A model generated the notes under the pieces. That model made no database searches, was not told the origin of the DNA, and was given only the letters and a program-made list of their open reading frames with translations. The translations under genes and the position numbers were made by a program. Shown piece by piece: positions 5,501-7,219 of a DNA stretch of 7,219 bases (position 1 is its first letter; each line of letters opens with the position of its first letter). This DNA is from Ruminococcaceae bacterium UBA945 (GTDB lineage: Bacteria; Bacillota; Clostridia; Oscillospirales; Acutalibacteraceae), in assembly GCA_002293315.1 (NCBI GenBank), contig DBCZ01000005.1, positions 3,683-10,901 on the forward strand, given 5' to 3'.

Positions 5501-6349
5501 CTATTCAACTATCTTTGCATAAGGCTCATTAAATTTCATCGCCTTATCATATTCTTCCTGCGTAATAAAACCATTTTTGAGGTTGATTGCTAAGCTATCT
5601 CTTATCTGATTTTTCCAGTACTCAGAATCTATCGGAACAACCTCATTAAACATCTCTATTTCACTGGCAAATACCTCCTCCGAAATTGCTATATATCCAT
5701 TACCAGAAAAAAGTTCTGCAGAAAGCGTGACATTGTTTTTCTTTAGCAAATCGAAATTTACATTTGAATACATGTAATCGTCTCTAAAGAAACTCTTTTC
5801 TCTTGAAGACTCACTTCTCACCTCTTCCAAGTGCTTCAATGGCATTTCTTCTATATAATCGCTTTTTGAGAGCTGAGAAAAAAGTGCTTGATGTCCTCCC
5901 GTCAAATAATAATAATCTCCTTCTGTATTATATCCGCCGCCTGTAAATGGTTGGTATAAAAAGAAAATGTAAGTGCTTCCAATTACTACGTTTGGCTCAT
6001 CCTCAGCGATAACTACTAAATTGTCAATTTCGCCTCCTTGCATACGCAAGTTTACTATTTCACTTTTCTCTCCTCTATATGCATTTTCCACTTCGATTTT
6101 AAAATCTGTAAAAATGCTTACTTCACCACCATTCGCTGGTTGAATCTTGAAAGGTACAGATTGCTCTTTTACAACACCCTTTATCACAATATCTGACTCT
6201 TTTATCAAATCAGAAAGATTGAAATATGGATATGTTGAACTGACTGAAGAAATAATATGATTATCTACATTTGCAAAATACCATATTCCCACCCCTGATA
6301 TCGCTATAATAAACAATATACAAACTGATGTGATTAGCTTTTTCTTCAT
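5501..6349 (-). CDS. Membrane-anchored partner protein, paralogue of the 4413-5201 product (possible NTR/TIMP-like domain)
   Basis: This is a 282-residue protein of no family I can name. MKKK and a hydrophobic segment at about 5-25 give a signal anchor, with no lipobox and no clear cleavage site; the remainder should be extracytoplasmic. The first outer domain (about 40-158) has LIKESDIVIKGVV (48-60), FTDFKIEVENAYRGEK (80-95), LRMQGGEIDN (101-110), VIGSTYIFFL (122-131) and TGGGYNTEGDYYY (136-148). A variable middle leads to a C-terminal helical tail with INLKNGFITQEEYDKA. The same blocks occur in the protein encoded at 4413-5201, with extra residues in the middle here. The alternation of short strands around 'IVIKGxV' and 'GxxYIFFL' is like NTR/TIMP-type OB domains, which suggests a binding or inhibitory role toward the neighbouring metalloprotease; this is not proven. 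AGGAGG (6360-6355), five bases before ATG, sets the start. It lies 58 bases downstream of the protease gene, in the same operon. Confidence 0.87.
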   Translation of the reverse strand: MKKKLITSVCILFIIAISGVGIWYFANVDNHIISSVSSTYPYFNLSDLIKESDIVIKGVVKEQSVPFKIQPANGGEVSIFTDFKIEVENAYRGEKSEIVNLRMQGGEIDNLVVIAEDEPNVVIGSTYIFFLYQPFTGGGYNTEGDYYYLTGGHQALFSQLSKSDYIEEMPLKHLEEVRSESSREKSFFRDDYMYSNVNFDLLKKNNVTLSAELFSGNGYIAISEEVFASEIEMFNEVVPIDSEYWKNQIRDSLAINLKNGFITQEEYDKAMKFNEPYAKIVE

Positions 6350-6407
6350 AATAACCTCCTGTGCTTTCTGTGCTTTGTAAACACTGTCCCTCTAACGTAA
6401 GGCAACA

Positions 6408-7007
6408 TTATCCATATACTGCACTAACACCATTCTTATCATCTTGGCTTAAATATCTCACTAATTCTCCCTTACCAAAAGAAGTTTTCATGACAGCGTC
6501 TGAAAAAGAGGAATGATTCAATCCTATTGTGTGTCCTGATTCATGCAAAAATACAGTCCAAAAATCATACCCATTTGCCGCACCATTAGAATATGCGTAT
6601 GCCGAGTTTATAAGGATATCCGCATCATAAACCTGTTTTCTTCCGATAAATGGAAATGGTGATTCACGGCGCGTTGTTGCTTCAGCCAATTTTTTATTGC
6701 TCATATTCAATTTATACACACAGTGCATCTCATCTGTTGTGGGATACGTTGACAAATAATGCGAACTGGTATACCTTTGAACTACGCTTCTGTTTGCCAC
6801 ACTCAAAGTTCGAGCATTCCATTGCCAAAGTGCATCATTCATATGTGTAACACTTGTTGCGCCTAACAAATAATGTGGACGAAAATAAATGACATATTGT
6901 TCTCCAACCCAAAAATTATCAGATGGGAGTGAATAAGCAGACGCAGGCACAAAACTTGCAAAGATTATTAGTGCAATCATCAAAAACATAGAAACTACTT
7001 TTTTCAT
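6408..7007 (-). CDS. Secreted matrixin-like (metzincin) zinc metalloprotease
   Basis: This is a predicted extracellular zinc endopeptidase of 199 residues. The signal peptide is clear: MKK, hydrophobic core at about 5-19, and likely cleavage after PASA at 24. The mature part of about 175 residues holds the metzincin motif H155-E-S-G-H159-T-I-G162-L-N-H165, with three zinc histidines and catalytic E156. The Met-turn is at AVM (M173). VYDADILIN (126-134) resembles the strand before the active-site helix in matrixins, and the C-terminal LSQDDKNGVSAVYG matches the usual 'D..gi..lYG' ending. There is no propeptide with a cysteine switch; the only cysteine, C96, is internal. How activity is restrained is therefore open, and the partner encoded just downstream is a candidate. 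AAGGAGG (7023-7017), nine bases before ATG, and a strong promoter upstream make this the operon's first gene. The substrate is unknown. Its A+T-rich composition differs from the genes left of 4400. Confidence 0.9.
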   Translation of the reverse strand: MKKVVSMFLMIALIIFASFVPASAYSLPSDNFWVGEQYVIYFRPHYLLGATSVTHMNDALWQWNARTLSVANRSVVQRYTSSHYLSTYPTTDEMHCVYKLNMSNKKLAEATTRRESPFPFIGRKQVYDADILINSAYAYSNGAANGYDFWTVFLHESGHTIGLNHSSFSDAVMKTSFGKGELVRYLSQDDKNGVSAVYG

Positions 7008-7116
7008 AAAGTTAAACCTCCTTCAATATTTATTATCATATAAATGTACAATTACATGAAAACATCGGAATCACCTTACCTATCAGATTATTATACGCCT
7101 CATAGAGTGTAAAATA

Positions 7117-7146
7117 ATTATACTCTTATTCACAGTGAACTGTCAA
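7117..7146 (-). promoter_or_regulatory. Near-perfect sigma-A promoter of the protease/partner operon
   Basis: A consensus -35 box TTGACA (7146-7141) and a consensus -10 box TATAAT (7122-7117) are separated by 18 bases on the minus strand. Transcription should start near 7110, giving an untranslated leader of about 100 bases that contains no gene. Both boxes are 6/6 matches, so unregulated transcription would be strong; the palindrome in the spacer suggests it is controlled. Confidence 0.85.
7129..7139. promoter_or_regulatory. Candidate operator palindrome in the promoter spacer
   Basis: TTCACAGTGAA is a perfect 11-base palindrome around a central A, lying between the -35 and -10 boxes of the protease operon promoter. 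A dimeric repressor bound there would block RNA polymerase. The same half-site TTCAC occurs twice more just upstream in the tandem repeat at 7150-7169. The regulator is not in the window. Confidence 0.5.
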
Positions 7147-7149
7147 GAC

Positions 7150-7169
7150 ATTTTTTCACATTTTTTCAC
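7150..7169. repeat. Tandem 10-bp repeat (phased A-tracts) upstream of the -35 box
   Basis: ATTTTTTCAC occurs twice in direct succession (7150-7159 and 7160-7169). On the transcribed strand this places two A6 tracts one helical turn apart, starting a few bases upstream of TTGACA. That position and spacing fit an UP-element or a bent-DNA activator region. The TTCAC half-sites may alternatively belong to the operator system. Confidence 0.6.
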
Positions 7170-7219
7170 TGCGATGTGGGGTTTCGGTAGTAGCTGATGC
7201 AACACACATTTCAAATAAT

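Overview
The window looks like a piece of chromosome from an uncultured or gut-type member of the Firmicutes, most likely class Clostridia. The signs are AGGAGG-type ribosome binding sites, sigma-A style promoters, a clostridial-style release factor 2, a prokaryotic RING/zinc-ribbon/DUF2628 membrane protein, and a small 'YNGxTYxPYG' lipoprotein. The genus cannot be read from this sequence.

The left part (1-4400) is G+C-rich and looks like ordinary core chromosome. The 5' part of prfB (release factor 2) runs leftward off the window edge. Divergent from it is a rightward run of four closely spaced genes: a RING-like/zinc-ribbon membrane protein (1087-2133), a Cof-type HAD phosphatase (2172-2996), a small lipoprotein (3037-3423) and galU (3484-4365). 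Gaps of 38 to 60 bases and a single good promoter at 1021-1049 suggest one transcription unit. It ends at a perfect palindromic, probably bidirectional, terminator at 4373-4400.

The right part (4413-7219) is plainly more A+T-rich, and all its genes run leftward toward that terminator. From upstream to downstream they are a secreted matrixin-like zinc metalloprotease (7007-6408), a membrane-anchored partner protein (6349-5501), an N-terminally truncated second metalloprotease (5401-5216), and a second membrane-anchored partner paralogous to the first (5201-4413). The order is protease, partner, protease remnant, partner: a duplicated two-gene cassette in which one protease has lost its N-terminal half. 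A near-consensus promoter with a palindrome in its spacer and tandem A-tract repeats upstream of the -35 box drives it.

The most interesting point is the pairing itself. The outward-facing domain of both partners has the sequence rhythm of an NTR/TIMP-like OB fold ('ESDIVIKGxV ... YRGE ... vGxxYIFFL'). The cassette could therefore encode a secreted metzincin together with a tethered, TIMP-like regulator or inhibitor. This is inference from sequence pattern and gene order and needs a structure prediction or profile search to test.
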